A stretch of DNA of 40,232 nt, taken from the NCBI GenBank assembly GCA_903901975.1, contig CAIUTB010000002.1:1-40232 (forward strand), read 5' to 3'. How positions within the stretch are numbered: position 1 is the stretch's first letter; each line of letters begins with the position of its first letter. Below the pieces are notes generated by a model. That model searched no databases, was not told the DNA's origin, and saw only the letters and a program-made list of their open reading frames with translations. Both the position numbers and the translations under genes were made by a program. This document shows, piece by piece, positions 18,129 to 26,201 of this stretch. The stretch is from an uncultured Bacteroidales bacterium (GTDB taxonomy: Bacteria; Bacteroidota; Bacteroidia; Bacteroidales; Paludibacteraceae).

Positions 18129-18207
18129 AAAAGCCTCCCCAATCCCACCAGAATAGGGGCTGTAAAGCAATCCAAATTAATCTATTTAATCACAATTAAT
18201 CGTCTGC

Positions 18208-18242
18208 AAGTTCCCTCTTTTTGGGAGGGTTAGGGTGGACTT
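18208..18242. repeat. G/C-rich palindromic repeat, rhaA-rhaT gap
   Basis: The unit is AAGTTCCCTC, TTTTT, GGGAGGGTTAGGGTGGACTT. It can fold (TCCCTC/GAGGG type pairing) and shows the same plan as the 32097-32127 repeat: AAGT-CCCTC then GGG, TTAGGG and CTT. A related but poorer copy (GCCTCCCCAATCCC) lies at 18134-18147. The repeat ends six bases before the rhaT start codon. Confidence 0.65.
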
Positions 18243-18248
18243 AAATTT

Positions 18249-19322
18249 ATGAATGCACTCTTAGGGATTTTATTTCACTCGATAGGCGGATTTGCGTCCG
18301 GTAGTTTTTACATGCCTTACAACAAAGTGAAAGGATGGGCTTGGGAAAGTTTCTGGATTGTCGGCGGGTTATTTTCCTGGTTGATCGTTCCGCCATTGGC
18401 TGCATGGCTTACCATTCCTCATTTTTCAACTTACATTGCTGCTTGTTCTACTCAAATTCTTACCATTACTTTTACTATGGGTCTTCTTTGGGGAATCGGT
18501 GGTTTGACGTATGGTTTGGGGGTTCGTTATCTGGGTATGTCGCTTGGAAATTCAGTAGTACTTGGATTCTGCGCTGCTTTTGGAGCTATTGTTCCTTCTA
18601 TTTACTACAACTTTTATCCAACTGTTGGTAAAATTTCATTCACCGACATGATGGCACATCCGGGCGGACAGTTGGTTCTACTCGGAGTTCTTGTCTGTAT
18701 AACCGGTATTGCCATATCAGGCAGAGCCGGTATTTTGAAAGAAAAAGAACTTACAAAGGAACAACAGGAGGCATCTGTGGCTGAATTCAGCTTAGTAAAA
18801 GGATTAATTATTGCAGTTGTTTCGGGTATCCTGAGTTCGTTTTTCAACTTCGGAATCGAAGCCGGAAAACCAATGGCTGAGGCAGCCAACGAAGCTTGGA
18901 AAGCCTTGCATCCGGGTCAGGGTGAATTCTTATATCAAAACAATGTTAGCTATATTATTATCCTTTGGGGTGGTTTGACTACCAATTTTATATGGACCAC
19001 TATTTTGAGTCTGAAAAATAAATCGTATAAAAACTTTACGGACAAGAAAACACCTATCACCAAAAATATCATTTTTTCTGCCTTAGCAGGAACAACCTGG
19101 TTCTTGCAATTCTTTTTCTACGGAATGGGTGAAAGCAAATTAGGAAATGGTGCCAGTTCATGGATTCTACACATGTCGACTATTATTTTGACTGCTAATA
19201 TGTGGGGTATTGTACAAAAAGAATGGACAGGTGTTTCACCCAAAACGAAATGGACAATTACGGGTGGTATTGCCGTAATTATGTTATCAGTTGTTTTGGT
19301 AGGTATTGGTAATTCAATGTAA
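18249..19322 (+). CDS. rhaT: L-rhamnose/proton symporter
   Basis: RhaT imports L-rhamnose across the inner membrane with a proton. The 357-residue product is a polytopic membrane protein of about ten hydrophobic segments. It carries the family start MNALLGILFHSIGGFASGSF, the YMPYNKVKGWAWESFW segment (about residues 21-36) and the GLLWGIGGLTYGLGVRYLGM loop (about 78-97). The middle has a charged loop (KEKELTKEQQEASVAE). It works with rhaA and ends in a good terminator. Confidence 0.96.
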   Translation: MNALLGILFHSIGGFASGSFYMPYNKVKGWAWESFWIVGGLFSWLIVPPLAAWLTIPHFSTYIAACSTQILTITFTMGLLWGIGGLTYGLGVRYLGMSLGNSVVLGFCAAFGAIVPSIYYNFYPTVGKISFTDMMAHPGGQLVLLGVLVCITGIAISGRAGILKEKELTKEQQEASVAEFSLVKGLIIAVVSGILSSFFNFGIEAGKPMAEAANEAWKALHPGQGEFLYQNNVSYIIILWGGLTTNFIWTTILSLKNKSYKNFTDKKTPITKNIIFSALAGTTWFLQFFFYGMGESKLGNGASSWILHMSTIILTANMWGIVQKEWTGVSPKTKWTITGGIAVIMLSVVLVGIGNSM

Positions 19323-19344
19323 CACACAGATTGTGAATGAATTT

Positions 19345-19378
19345 AAAGGAGTTGTAAACAAATTACAGCTCCTTTTTT
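19345..19378 (+). terminator. Terminator after rhaT
   Basis: AAAGGAGTTGTAA (19345-19357) pairs with TTACAGCTCCTTT (19363-19375) with one G-U around a five-base loop, followed by TTT. It closes the rhaA-rhaT unit. Confidence 0.85.
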
Positions 19379-19391
19379 ATATTCAAGAAAC

Positions 19392-19490
19392 ATGAAAGCC
19401 AGCATTATTTTTTTACTTTTGGAGCTTTTCTTTGTATATCCTAAATTCACGATAGCACAAAGCCGGGTCGCTCTCAATACAAGAGGCTAA
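19392..19490 (+). pseudogene. Orphan signal-peptide ORF
   Basis: ATG 19392 opens a 32-residue frame: MKASIIFLLLELFFVYPKFT, then IAQSRVALNTRG and TAA. The first 23 residues look like a Sec signal peptide with a cleavage site after IAQ. Nothing follows, and the frame runs into the hairpin at 19459. It may be the remnant of an exported protein gene, perhaps of the rhamnose locus, whose body was deleted. It could also be a chance frame. Confidence 0.35.
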
Positions 19491-19499
19491 CCCGGCTTT
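19459..19499. terminator. Hairpin between rhaT and barrel gene
   Basis: AAAGCCGGGT (19459-19468) pairs perfectly with ACCCGGCTTT (19490-19499), with an inner CTCT/AGAG stem. The symmetrical A and T ends suit a bidirectional terminator between convergent transcripts. The rest of 19500-19599 holds no feature I can see. Confidence 0.65.
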
Positions 19500-19599
19500 G
19501 CTGTTTGGCTTACACGGTATCTACAGTTTATAATGAATCAGAGACCGGAATATAGAGTTCAACAAAAATCCGTTAATTCAACTCAAAAGGCTGTTACAA

Positions 19600-20274
19600 T
19601 TAGAATATCTTCCAGCCGAGCGAAACAACAATTGTATTGGCTGGAATGCTTGTAAGTGATGACGCTGATAATGGATTTTTGTACATGTCAGCAATCAGGT
19701 TGTACCGTAAATCCAGTGCAAACATCAATACATCCACACCGATACCTGCTTCAAGACCTAAATTGGCTTTTTGAACTTCATTCACTAATGTGCTTGTATC
19801 AAAAGTACTTCCTGAAGTTAAGTTTTTAAATGAAAGCGAAGAACCTGCATCGAAGCGCAACATTGGACCAGCAAATGCCCTTAGATTAATTATTTTCAAA
19901 TCCAACAACTTTGCCCCAACCAAAATGGGTACATCTACCGTGCTGAAATTGGCAAAACGATCAACTGTGATATTCGATCCTTTACTTATTAAATCCGGAA
20001 TACCAAGAGTAAAAGTCTTTTTCTGAATCGAATACAACAATTCTGGTTGCAAATATATCACTTTTCCCAAAGGAATGCGGGCAAATAATCCGGCGTGGAA
20101 ATCGTTCCAGACTTCATTTCCTACATTTGTCAAATTATACGTTCCGTTTGTTACATCACCGATATTGCTTAAGGTCAGTGAAGAATTATAACCCGCCATA
20201 ACTCCTAAGTGAAACTGTGCCTGGCTAAATGAAAAACTAAGCAGAAGTACTGCCGTAAAAAGAATTTTTTTCAT
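19600..20274 (-). CDS. Outer-membrane beta-barrel protein (PorT-like fold)
   Basis: The 224-residue product has a signal peptide (MKKILFTAVLLLSFSFSQAQ, cleavage after AQ). It then has alternating beta-strand sequence typical of the eight-stranded outer-membrane barrel family found across Bacteroidetes: FHLGVMAGYNSSLTLS at the start, VIYLQPELLYSIQKK in the middle, and an aromatic C-terminal strand NTIVVSLGWKIF ending in Phe. The function of most such barrels is unknown. It lies 37 bases downstream of the lytic transglycosylase gene and is probably co-transcribed with it. Confidence 0.8.
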   Translation of the reverse strand: MKKILFTAVLLLSFSFSQAQFHLGVMAGYNSSLTLSNIGDVTNGTYNLTNVGNEVWNDFHAGLFARIPLGKVIYLQPELLYSIQKKTFTLGIPDLISKGSNITVDRFANFSTVDVPILVGAKLLDLKIINLRAFAGPMLRFDAGSSLSFKNLTSGSTFDTSTLVNEVQKANLGLEAGIGVDVLMFALDLRYNLIADMYKNPLSASSLTSIPANTIVVSLGWKIF

Positions 20275-20311
20275 ACTTGAATGTTTTAAATTATGGTTTT
20301 AAAAAAATGAA

Positions 20312-21229
20312 TTAGAACGTGACCCATAGGGGGTTATGAATTTTTATTTTTGTGCTATTGAACTTTAAATCAGCCTTATCAGGCACTTTGATAGTATATT
20401 CTTTCGCCTCTTTGTTTATAAGTTTGTTATCACGTAACCAAAAATTGAAATCTTTCAGTTGAGCATAACTAATTCCGTTTTGTTGTGCCCACCTTGTCCA
20501 GTCGGGTACTGCCGTTTTTACAACTACATCTTTCGTGCCAATTGTTTGATAAAACTGATCATGATCGATCATATAACCAAAGACTTTTGGATTCTCCAAA
20601 AATTGCTTCATCGCCAGAATCCGAAATATATAACGGCTCGTTTCGGGATTCAGATATAAATCAAAAGCCTCATCGACCTGTTGATTTTCTTTTTGTTCAG
20701 AAATTCGTCCCATGCCGGCATTATACGAAGCCGCCACCATCAGCCAGTTTTTGTATTTTTCGTATGCACTTTTAAAATACCGGCAAGCTGCTGCAGTCGA
20801 TTTTTCCAAATGATAGCGCTCATCCACTTCGTCGGTCACTTCAAGTCCAAATTGTTGCGCTGTTTTTGGCATCAATTGCCACATTCCGGCTGCCAGTGCT
20901 GGTGAAACGACACGTAAATCAAGATTGCTTTCAACTACTGCCAGGTATTTAAAATCATCCGGAATTCCATTTTCTTTCAATACCGATTCAATGACCGGAA
21001 AATACCGGTTTGCCCGCTTGATAATCAGCAAACTGGCAGAGTGATTGTAGGCAATAATACTTTGCTCACGGTCGAACCGTTCACGCATATCGTAGCGTTC
21101 GAGCGATATAGTTTGCCCTGCATACGCTGTTTGTAACGGAATGGGGAATGAAATAATTGGTTCTACGCTTAAAACCGACTGACAGATACATCCCCACAAA
21201 AACAAGATTAATCCGGACTTTATCCGCAT
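20312..21229 (-). CDS. Lytic transglycosylase (SLT domain)
   Basis: The enzyme cleaves the glycan strands of peptidoglycan, forming 1,6-anhydro ends. The 305-residue product has an N-terminal hydrophobic export signal (about residues 5-22). The SLT domain covers about residues 83-215: FKYLAVVES with the likely catalytic Glu at residue 100, SPALAAGMWQLMPKTAQQFG, and VAASYNAGMGRIS. It resembles the catalytic part of MltD but lacks LysM repeats. A TAnnTTTG box lies 43 bases upstream, and a barrel protein gene follows in the same direction. Confidence 0.85.
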   Translation of the reverse strand: MRIKSGLILFLWGCICQSVLSVEPIISFPIPLQTAYAGQTISLERYDMRERFDREQSIIAYNHSASLLIIKRANRYFPVIESVLKENGIPDDFKYLAVVESNLDLRVVSPALAAGMWQLMPKTAQQFGLEVTDEVDERYHLEKSTAAACRYFKSAYEKYKNWLMVAASYNAGMGRISEQKENQQVDEAFDLYLNPETSRYIFRILAMKQFLENPKVFGYMIDHDQFYQTIGTKDVVVKTAVPDWTRWAQQNGISYAQLKDFNFWLRDNKLINKEAKEYTIKVPDKADLKFNSTKIKIHNPLWVTF

Positions 21230-21271
21230 AGTTGAAAAATGTTAGTTAGCAGGAAGACAAATCCTAAAGCA

Positions 21272-21279
21272 CAAAGATA
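21272..21279 (-). promoter_or_regulatory. -7 box for lytic transglycosylase
   Basis: On the minus strand this reads TATCTTTG, matching TAnnTTTG, 42 bases before the ATG. The divergent coaD promoter lies about 105 bases away. Confidence 0.55.
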
Positions 21280-21383
21280 ATTAATATGATGAAATTTTGT
21301 ACTAAAAACAAAAAAAAACAAACTAATGAACTCTATTTAAACAGCAGACGTTAAATTCATCTATCTTTGTGATTGAAATTTTT

Positions 21384-21391
21384 TATTTTTG
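21384..21391 (+). promoter_or_regulatory. -7 box for coaD
   Basis: TATTTTTG matches TAnnTTTG and lies 35 bases before the coaD start. A second match, TATCTTTG at 21362-21369, lies 22 bases further upstream, so either or both may be used. Confidence 0.55.
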
Positions 21392-21426
21392 CAAAAAAAA
21401 AATAGAATCAGAAATATAAAAACGCC

Positions 21427-21879
21427 ATGAAACGAGCCATTTTCCCCGGAACTTTCGATCCGTTCACCGTTGGTCATTACAGCATTGTGATGCGTGGGCT
21501 GACTTTTTTTGATGAAATTATTATTGGAATCGGATTAAATCAGGCAAAAAAAACACTTTTTTCTGTTGAAAAGCGATTAGACCTGATTACCCAGGCTTTC
21601 AAAGAGGAGCCAAGGGTAAAAATTGCTTCATACAACAGTCTGACAGTTGATTTCGCCAAGTCGGTTGATGCAGATTATATTCTGCGTGGTTTGCGCTCAG
21701 TAGGTGATTTTGAGTATGAACGCACGGTGGCAGATGCCAATCGTAAACTGACCGGTATCGAAACAGTTATTCTGTTTACCGAAGCTGAATATTCTTATAT
21801 TTCGTCCACTGTAGCACGTGATTTGATTTCGTACGGTAAGGATATTTCTGCTTTTTTGCCACCAAATGTGAAGATTTAG
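21427..21879 (+). CDS. coaD: Phosphopantetheine adenylyltransferase
   Basis: CoaD joins 4'-phosphopantetheine to ATP to make dephospho-coenzyme A, the penultimate step of CoA synthesis. The 150-residue product matches the family length. It has the nucleotidyltransferase motif PGTFDPFTVGHYSIVMRG (about residues 7-24, with the T/HxGH element), the YILRGLRSVGDFEYE segment (about 85-99) and ISSTVARDLISYG. It stands alone with its own promoter, and the protease gene follows after an AT-rich spacer. Confidence 0.96.
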   Translation: MKRAIFPGTFDPFTVGHYSIVMRGLTFFDEIIIGIGLNQAKKTLFSVEKRLDLITQAFKEEPRVKIASYNSLTVDFAKSVDADYILRGLRSVGDFEYERTVADANRKLTGIETVILFTEAEYSYISSTVARDLISYGKDISAFLPPNVKI

Positions 21880-21880
21880 G

Positions 21881-21934
21881 TCAATTATCAATTCCCATTT
21901 ATCAATTATCAATTCCCAATTTTCAATTTCCAAT
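21881..21934. repeat. TCAATTATCAATTCCCA tandem repeat
   Basis: Two copies of a 19- to 20-base unit (TCAATTATCAATTCCCA, then ATTTATCAATTATCAATTCC) followed by related TCAATT units fill the coaD-protease gap. It is similar to the tract at 15051-15085. Confidence 0.65.
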
Positions 21935-21950
21935 AAATTGTGATAAATTC

Positions 21951-23609
21951 ATGTTTAAGAAAATCATATTTCCAATCCTATTTCTCCTAACTTTCGTTCA
22001 TTCAGTTTCCGGCGCATCCAAACCCGATCAACGGACTTTTCGTATCAGTAAAAACCTGACAATCTTCAATTCTGTTTTTCGGGAATTGGATTTGTTTTAT
22101 GTCGATACGCTGAATTATGATAAAATGCTCAAGGGCAGTATCGATAATATGCTCGAGAAACTTGACCCCTATACCGTTTATCTTCCTGAGGAAGAAACCG
22201 ATGATCTGACTTTTATGACCACAGGTGAATATGCCGGAATAGGTTCAATGATTATGAAAACCGGAACAGAAGTAGTGGTATCTGAACCATACGAAGGCAT
22301 GCCGGCTCAACGAAATGGGATACGTGCCGGTGATGTAATACTTGATATTGATGGGCAGAAAATTAGCGGAAAATCTGTGAATGAGGTAAGTGCTTTACTA
22401 AAAGGAACTCCGGGCACTATTATTAAACTGAAACTGAAACGACCGGGTGAAAAAAACATACTGGAAAAATCATTCAACAGGGAAAAAATACAAATCAATC
22501 CGGTGCGATATTCAACGCTGGTAGCAGATAAAATTGGTTACCTGATGCTGAGCGAATTTACCGACCGTGCTGCTATTGAACTTAAGGCGGCAGTAAACGA
22601 GATGGTTCATAAAAACCAGATAGAATCGCTGGTATTGGATATCCGGAATAACGGGGGTGGATTGATTGACGAAGCCATTAAAATAGTGGGTTATTTTGTA
22701 CCAAAAGGAACTGAAGTGGTGACGACAAAAGCTAAAAACAAGGAAGCCGACCGTACCTATAAAACCCCCACTGAACCGATTTTTCCTCAAATGAAACTGG
22801 TTATTCTGGCAAACCGTTCTTCGGCTTCTGCTTCCGAAATTGTAGCCGGTTCTATACAAGATTTAGATCGAGGAGTAATTGTAGGTGAGCGGACTTTTGG
22901 TAAAGGACTTGTACAGAATATCCGGCCTGTTGGCTTTGGCGGAAACCTGAAAGTGACCACAGCCAAGTATTATATTCCCAGCGGGCGCTGTATTCAGGCC
23001 ATCGATTACAGTCATCGAAACGAGGATGGTAGCGTAGGCCATATCCCGGACAGTCTGACTTCTGAATTTAAAACCCGTATTGGCCGCAAAGTGCGTGATG
23101 GTGGAGGTATTATTCCGGATACACTCACTAAAGATGAACGGAAATTGAATGTCGCCTATTATATTTTTGCACAGAATCTGTATTTCGATTTTGTGACACA
23201 ATATGTGCTGAAACATCCACTTATTGCCTCACCGGTTGATTTTAAACTTTCCGAAGACGATTATAAGGCGTTTACAGATTATCTGATTTCCAAAAAATTT
23301 AGTTACACGACGCAAACCGAAAAGTACTATAAAGAACTGCTTGAAATGGCGCAATATGAAGGTTTAGACAGTCGTGCAAAAGATGAATTTACAGCCTTAA
23401 AAACTAAATTAATGCCCGAAGTTTCTAAAAGCCTGGAGGAAAACAAAAAGGATATTGCTGAATTGTTGAGTCTCGAAATCATTAAACGCTATTATTATCA
23501 AAAAGGGGAAATTCAATATTCACTTCGTACCGATAAAGAGTTGAAAGTGGCTCTTGATTTATTGAAACCTGACGGGAAATATAGCCTGATTCTGAGTGGA
23601 AAAAAGTAA
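21951..23609 (+). CDS. C-terminal processing peptidase, S41 family
   Basis: An exported Ser/Lys-dyad protease that trims or degrades envelope proteins from the C-terminus (Prc/CtpA group). The 552-residue product starts with a signal peptide (MFKKIIFPILFLLTFVHSVS). A PDZ domain lies at about residues 93-172 (GIRAGDVILDIDGQKISGKS). The peptidase core has LVLDIRNNGGG, NRSSASASEIVAG and GERTFGKGLVQ. By spacing with E. coli Prc the dyad should be Ser293 and Lys318. The C-terminal 170 residues are charged and helical, as in other Bacteroidetes members. It is probably co-directional with but separate from coaD. Confidence 0.93.
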   Translation: MFKKIIFPILFLLTFVHSVSGASKPDQRTFRISKNLTIFNSVFRELDLFYVDTLNYDKMLKGSIDNMLEKLDPYTVYLPEEETDDLTFMTTGEYAGIGSMIMKTGTEVVVSEPYEGMPAQRNGIRAGDVILDIDGQKISGKSVNEVSALLKGTPGTIIKLKLKRPGEKNILEKSFNREKIQINPVRYSTLVADKIGYLMLSEFTDRAAIELKAAVNEMVHKNQIESLVLDIRNNGGGLIDEAIKIVGYFVPKGTEVVTTKAKNKEADRTYKTPTEPIFPQMKLVILANRSSASASEIVAGSIQDLDRGVIVGERTFGKGLVQNIRPVGFGGNLKVTTAKYYIPSGRCIQAIDYSHRNEDGSVGHIPDSLTSEFKTRIGRKVRDGGGIIPDTLTKDERKLNVAYYIFAQNLYFDFVTQYVLKHPLIASPVDFKLSEDDYKAFTDYLISKKFSYTTQTEKYYKELLEMAQYEGLDSRAKDEFTALKTKLMPEVSKSLEENKKDIAELLSLEIIKRYYYQKGEIQYSLRTDKELKVALDLLKPDGKYSLILSGKK

Positions 23610-23688
23610 AAACTTGCCTTTATAAGAATTTCATCCGATGACTCTAAACTTGTTTTGTGATGTTTAATATCATGATCCACAAATAAAT

Positions 23689-24240
23689 ATGCTAACAAAC
23701 GAACGGGATACGCGGACTGAACGTCTGCTACATGTGGCCAACGAAATGATGACTGCTGCACGAACAGCACCGAAAGGAAAAGGCTTTGATATTATAGAAG
23801 TGGCATTGTTATCGGGCGAAACGATCAAACAGCTTTCCGAAGCTATGGTTGAATACAGTGAAAAAACCGGTTTGAAATTTGTGCTGAGAGATTCGGCAAA
23901 CATTCTGCAGGCTGAAGCAATTGTACTTATTGGAACAAAACAACAGATCCACAATTTGAATTGTGGTTATTGTGGTTTTGAGACCTGTGCCGAGAAGATT
24001 AAATTACCTGAAATCCCTTGTTCAATCAACTCTGTGGATGTAGGAATTGCAATTGGCTCAGCATGTTCTGTAGCAGCTGACCGACGGGTGGATAGCCGGG
24101 TGATGTTTTCAGTTGGTCGTGTAGCTCAGGAAATGGGATTAATGCCCGGTTGCAGCAATATTTACGGCATTCCAATTAGCTATACTTCTAAGAATCCTTT
24201 TTTTGATCGTATTTCAGCCAATCTGTCTAAAAGCATTTAA
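23689..24240 (+). CDS. DUF2148 ferredoxin-like protein
   Basis: The 183-residue product matches the DUF2148 family, which is thought to bind an iron-sulfur cluster. The N-terminal half starts with ERLLHVANEMMTAARTAPKG (about residues 11-30). A cysteine cluster NCGYCGFETCAEK follows (Cys92, Cys95 and Cys100), then Cys111 in LPEIPC and a GSACSVAADRRVDSR segment. The reaction is not known. Its stop overlaps the stop of the convergent GGGP synthase gene by four bases. Confidence 0.8.
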   Translation: MLTNERDTRTERLLHVANEMMTAARTAPKGKGFDIIEVALLSGETIKQLSEAMVEYSEKTGLKFVLRDSANILQAEAIVLIGTKQQIHNLNCGYCGFETCAEKIKLPEIPCSINSVDVGIAIGSACSVAADRRVDSRVMFSVGRVAQEMGLMPGCSNIYGIPISYTSKNPFFDRISANLSKSI

Positions 24241-24980
24241 CTGTTGCAGTCGCGGGTACATTCTACAAAATCAGCAATTAAAGCAGGATTTTTTTCGAAG
24301 ATATTTCCGACCACTACCAAATCAGCACCTGCTTCAAAGGCGATTTTCAGTTGGTTGGTATTTTTAATTCCACCACCAACCAAAAGAGGAATATCCAGTC
24401 CGCTTTTTACCGTTTCAATCATTTGGGTACTTACAGCTTGTTTTGCTCCACTACCTGCTTCCAAATAGATAAGTTTCATTCCTAGTAATTCAGCTGCCAC
24501 AGCTGTTGAAAGGGCAATCTCATTTTTATCACTCGGAATGGGTCGGGTGTTGCTGATATATTCCACCGAACTTGGCTTGCCACCGTCAATCAACAAATAG
24601 CCTGTTGGGATTACCTCTATATCGGAATTCTTAATTGCTAAGGCTGAGCTAATATGATGTCCGATAAGAAATTCGGCGTTCCGTCCCGAAAAAAGTGACA
24701 GGTATAACAACGCATCCGCCTTGGTGCTGAACTGAGCTGCATTTCCGGGAAATAAAACGACTCCGGCTGTGGTTTCTTCTTTTAAAAGTTCTATCAATGA
24801 GTCGGTGGAAGAAACCGTATGGCTGCCACCCACAAAAATAAAATCGGGTGAATTTGATTTTAATGCAGCAATAGTACTCGCGAGCAAACTTCCCCGACAT
24901 TGATCCGGATCGAGCAAAACAGCCAACATTTTTCGGTTTTCCTGCTTATTTATAAGAAGTTGATTGTAGATATTTTTCAT
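24237..24980 (-). CDS. Geranylgeranylglyceryl-phosphate synthase
   Basis: This TIM-barrel prenyltransferase (PcrB/GGGPS family) joins a polyprenyl diphosphate to glycerol-1-phosphate. It is the first archaeal-type ether-lipid step, but bacterial homologues are well known in Bacteroidetes. The 247-residue product shows LAVLLDPDQC (about residues 19-28), PDFIFVGGSHTVS (about 45-57), VIPTGYLLIDGG, MKLIYLEAGSGA and the phosphate-binding LLVGGGIKN plus AGADLVVVGNIFEKN. The lipid it makes in Bacteroidetes and its use are not settled. It lies last in the gldE-gldD-PPTase run, 12 bases after the transferase. Confidence 0.9.
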   Translation of the reverse strand: MKNIYNQLLINKQENRKMLAVLLDPDQCRGSLLASTIAALKSNSPDFIFVGGSHTVSSTDSLIELLKEETTAGVVLFPGNAAQFSTKADALLYLSLFSGRNAEFLIGHHISSALAIKNSDIEVIPTGYLLIDGGKPSSVEYISNTRPIPSDKNEIALSTAVAAELLGMKLIYLEAGSGAKQAVSTQMIETVKSGLDIPLLVGGGIKNTNQLKIAFEAGADLVVVGNIFEKNPALIADFVECTRDCNS

Positions 24981-24992
24981 TTCATTTTAGGT

Positions 24993-25613
24993 TTAAACGA
25001 CACAATACACTAAGGTATAAGTCTCATTTTGAATATAATGCAACTGATATTTTTGTTTTGTCGAACTGTGTTCAGCGTTGAATAATCCTTCACTTGCTAC
25101 TTCAAATGGAAATATATGCAAGTGTTTGGCAAAGTCGACAGCCTCTTTACCAATGATTTTAAATAAAGCTTCTTTGCCCGACCATGCCAGCAACAATTGA
25201 TTTAGGTTTTGCCCATTCGAAAGTTCCAACTGTTCCCGTTCATTTAAAAAACGCTTGTAAATCTTTTGAATTTTAGCTGTCGGAACTTCAATATCGATTC
25301 CAACCGGGTGATTTGGATCTGCCATCACCGCAATCCAATCTGCACTATGCGAGATGCTTATATAATAACTGTCATCTGAAAAACGGGGTTTCCGATCCGC
25401 ATCATATTCTATCTTTTTTTCGACGCCTAACATATTTTTCAGCGCCACCCGAACACCCAGATATTCCCGTTTTCTTTTATCGGAAACTAATTTCGAAAAT
25501 TCGTCAGGGTCAACATAATCGAGCTGTTGATATAATTCGTCAATGGATTGACTTAACTGAAAAACCAATATCCTTGCGTTCTGGATTGTAATAGTTTGGC
25601 TGGTCGACATCAT
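24993..25613 (-). CDS. 4'-phosphopantetheinyl transferase
   Basis: The enzyme moves the phosphopantetheine arm of CoA onto a serine of acyl or peptidyl carrier proteins. I place the start at ATG 25613, whose first base pair overlaps the gldD stop in a TAATG arrangement, giving 206 residues. A GTG 12 bases upstream and an ATG three bases downstream are alternatives. The Sfp-type motifs are all present: KPRFSDDSYYISISHS, HPVGIDIE (Mg-binding Asp and Glu) and LAWSGKEALFKIIGK. The overlap implies translational coupling to gldD. This gene order also appears, to my knowledge, in other Bacteroidetes. Confidence 0.9.
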   Translation of the reverse strand: MMSTSQTITIQNARILVFQLSQSIDELYQQLDYVDPDEFSKLVSDKRKREYLGVRVALKNMLGVEKKIEYDADRKPRFSDDSYYISISHSADWIAVMADPNHPVGIDIEVPTAKIQKIYKRFLNEREQLELSNGQNLNQLLLAWSGKEALFKIIGKEAVDFAKHLHIFPFEVASEGLFNAEHSSTKQKYQLHYIQNETYTLVYCVV

Positions 25614-26197
25614 TATTTTTTCCACTCAAAACTTTCCATTATATGTATAATATCCTCCCGGATATATTCCGACATGGGTGCTATTGAATCTTTATTGGGT
25701 ATATTATCGAAATACAAGGCTCCACGGAAAAAATTCTTCGTACTGTCTGTCAACACAAACTGAACGGAGGAAGCCGTATTTCCTCTTAAATCATATAGAA
25801 TTCCGTGTACATTTTTTTCGTTATGGTCATAGGCTTTTTCGCCAATTCCATCAGCCCGAATACTGTGTTTGTATACAATTTTGCGAGTATCTTCCAGTAA
25901 ATCAATCAAATTCCCTTTTACCGGTTTATAGCTGCAATAAATACTGGCATTCAAATTCGGATAATAAATATCCACCCAGAATTTCCCATCTTTTGAATCA
26001 CGGCAGATTAGTTTTGCCTGCTGAGGTAAATCAAAGCGATAAGGCAGATTGAGCGTATCGATCATTCGGTAGCTATGTGGCGCTATATCAACCCTGAAAT
26101 AGCCATAGGGATGAGGAACCGCTGTTTTACGACAGGAAATAAAGCTTGCCAAAAGGCAACTAATCAAGATGATATTTGAAAAACGGATGACTTTCAT
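25613..26197 (-). CDS. gldD: Gliding motility lipoprotein GldD
   Basis: GldD is an outer-envelope lipoprotein needed for gliding in Flavobacterium and linked to the type IX secretion system; its exact task is unclear. I choose ATG 26197 (MKVIRFSNIILISCLLASFI), giving 194 residues. This start places the lipobox SFISC with Cys22 at the right distance. Typical family sequence follows: PHPYGYFRVDIAPHSYR, LPYRFDLP, YPNLNASIYCSYKPV and the C-terminal ESFEWKK. The start lies four bases after the gldE stop, and its stop overlaps the next start. Confidence 0.9.
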   Translation of the reverse strand: MKVIRFSNIILISCLLASFISCRKTAVPHPYGYFRVDIAPHSYRMIDTLNLPYRFDLPQQAKLICRDSKDGKFWVDIYYPNLNASIYCSYKPVKGNLIDLLEDTRKIVYKHSIRADGIGEKAYDHNEKNVHGILYDLRGNTASSVQFVLTDSTKNFFRGALYFDNIPNKDSIAPMSEYIREDIIHIMESFEWKK

Positions 26198-26201
26198 TAG
26201 T

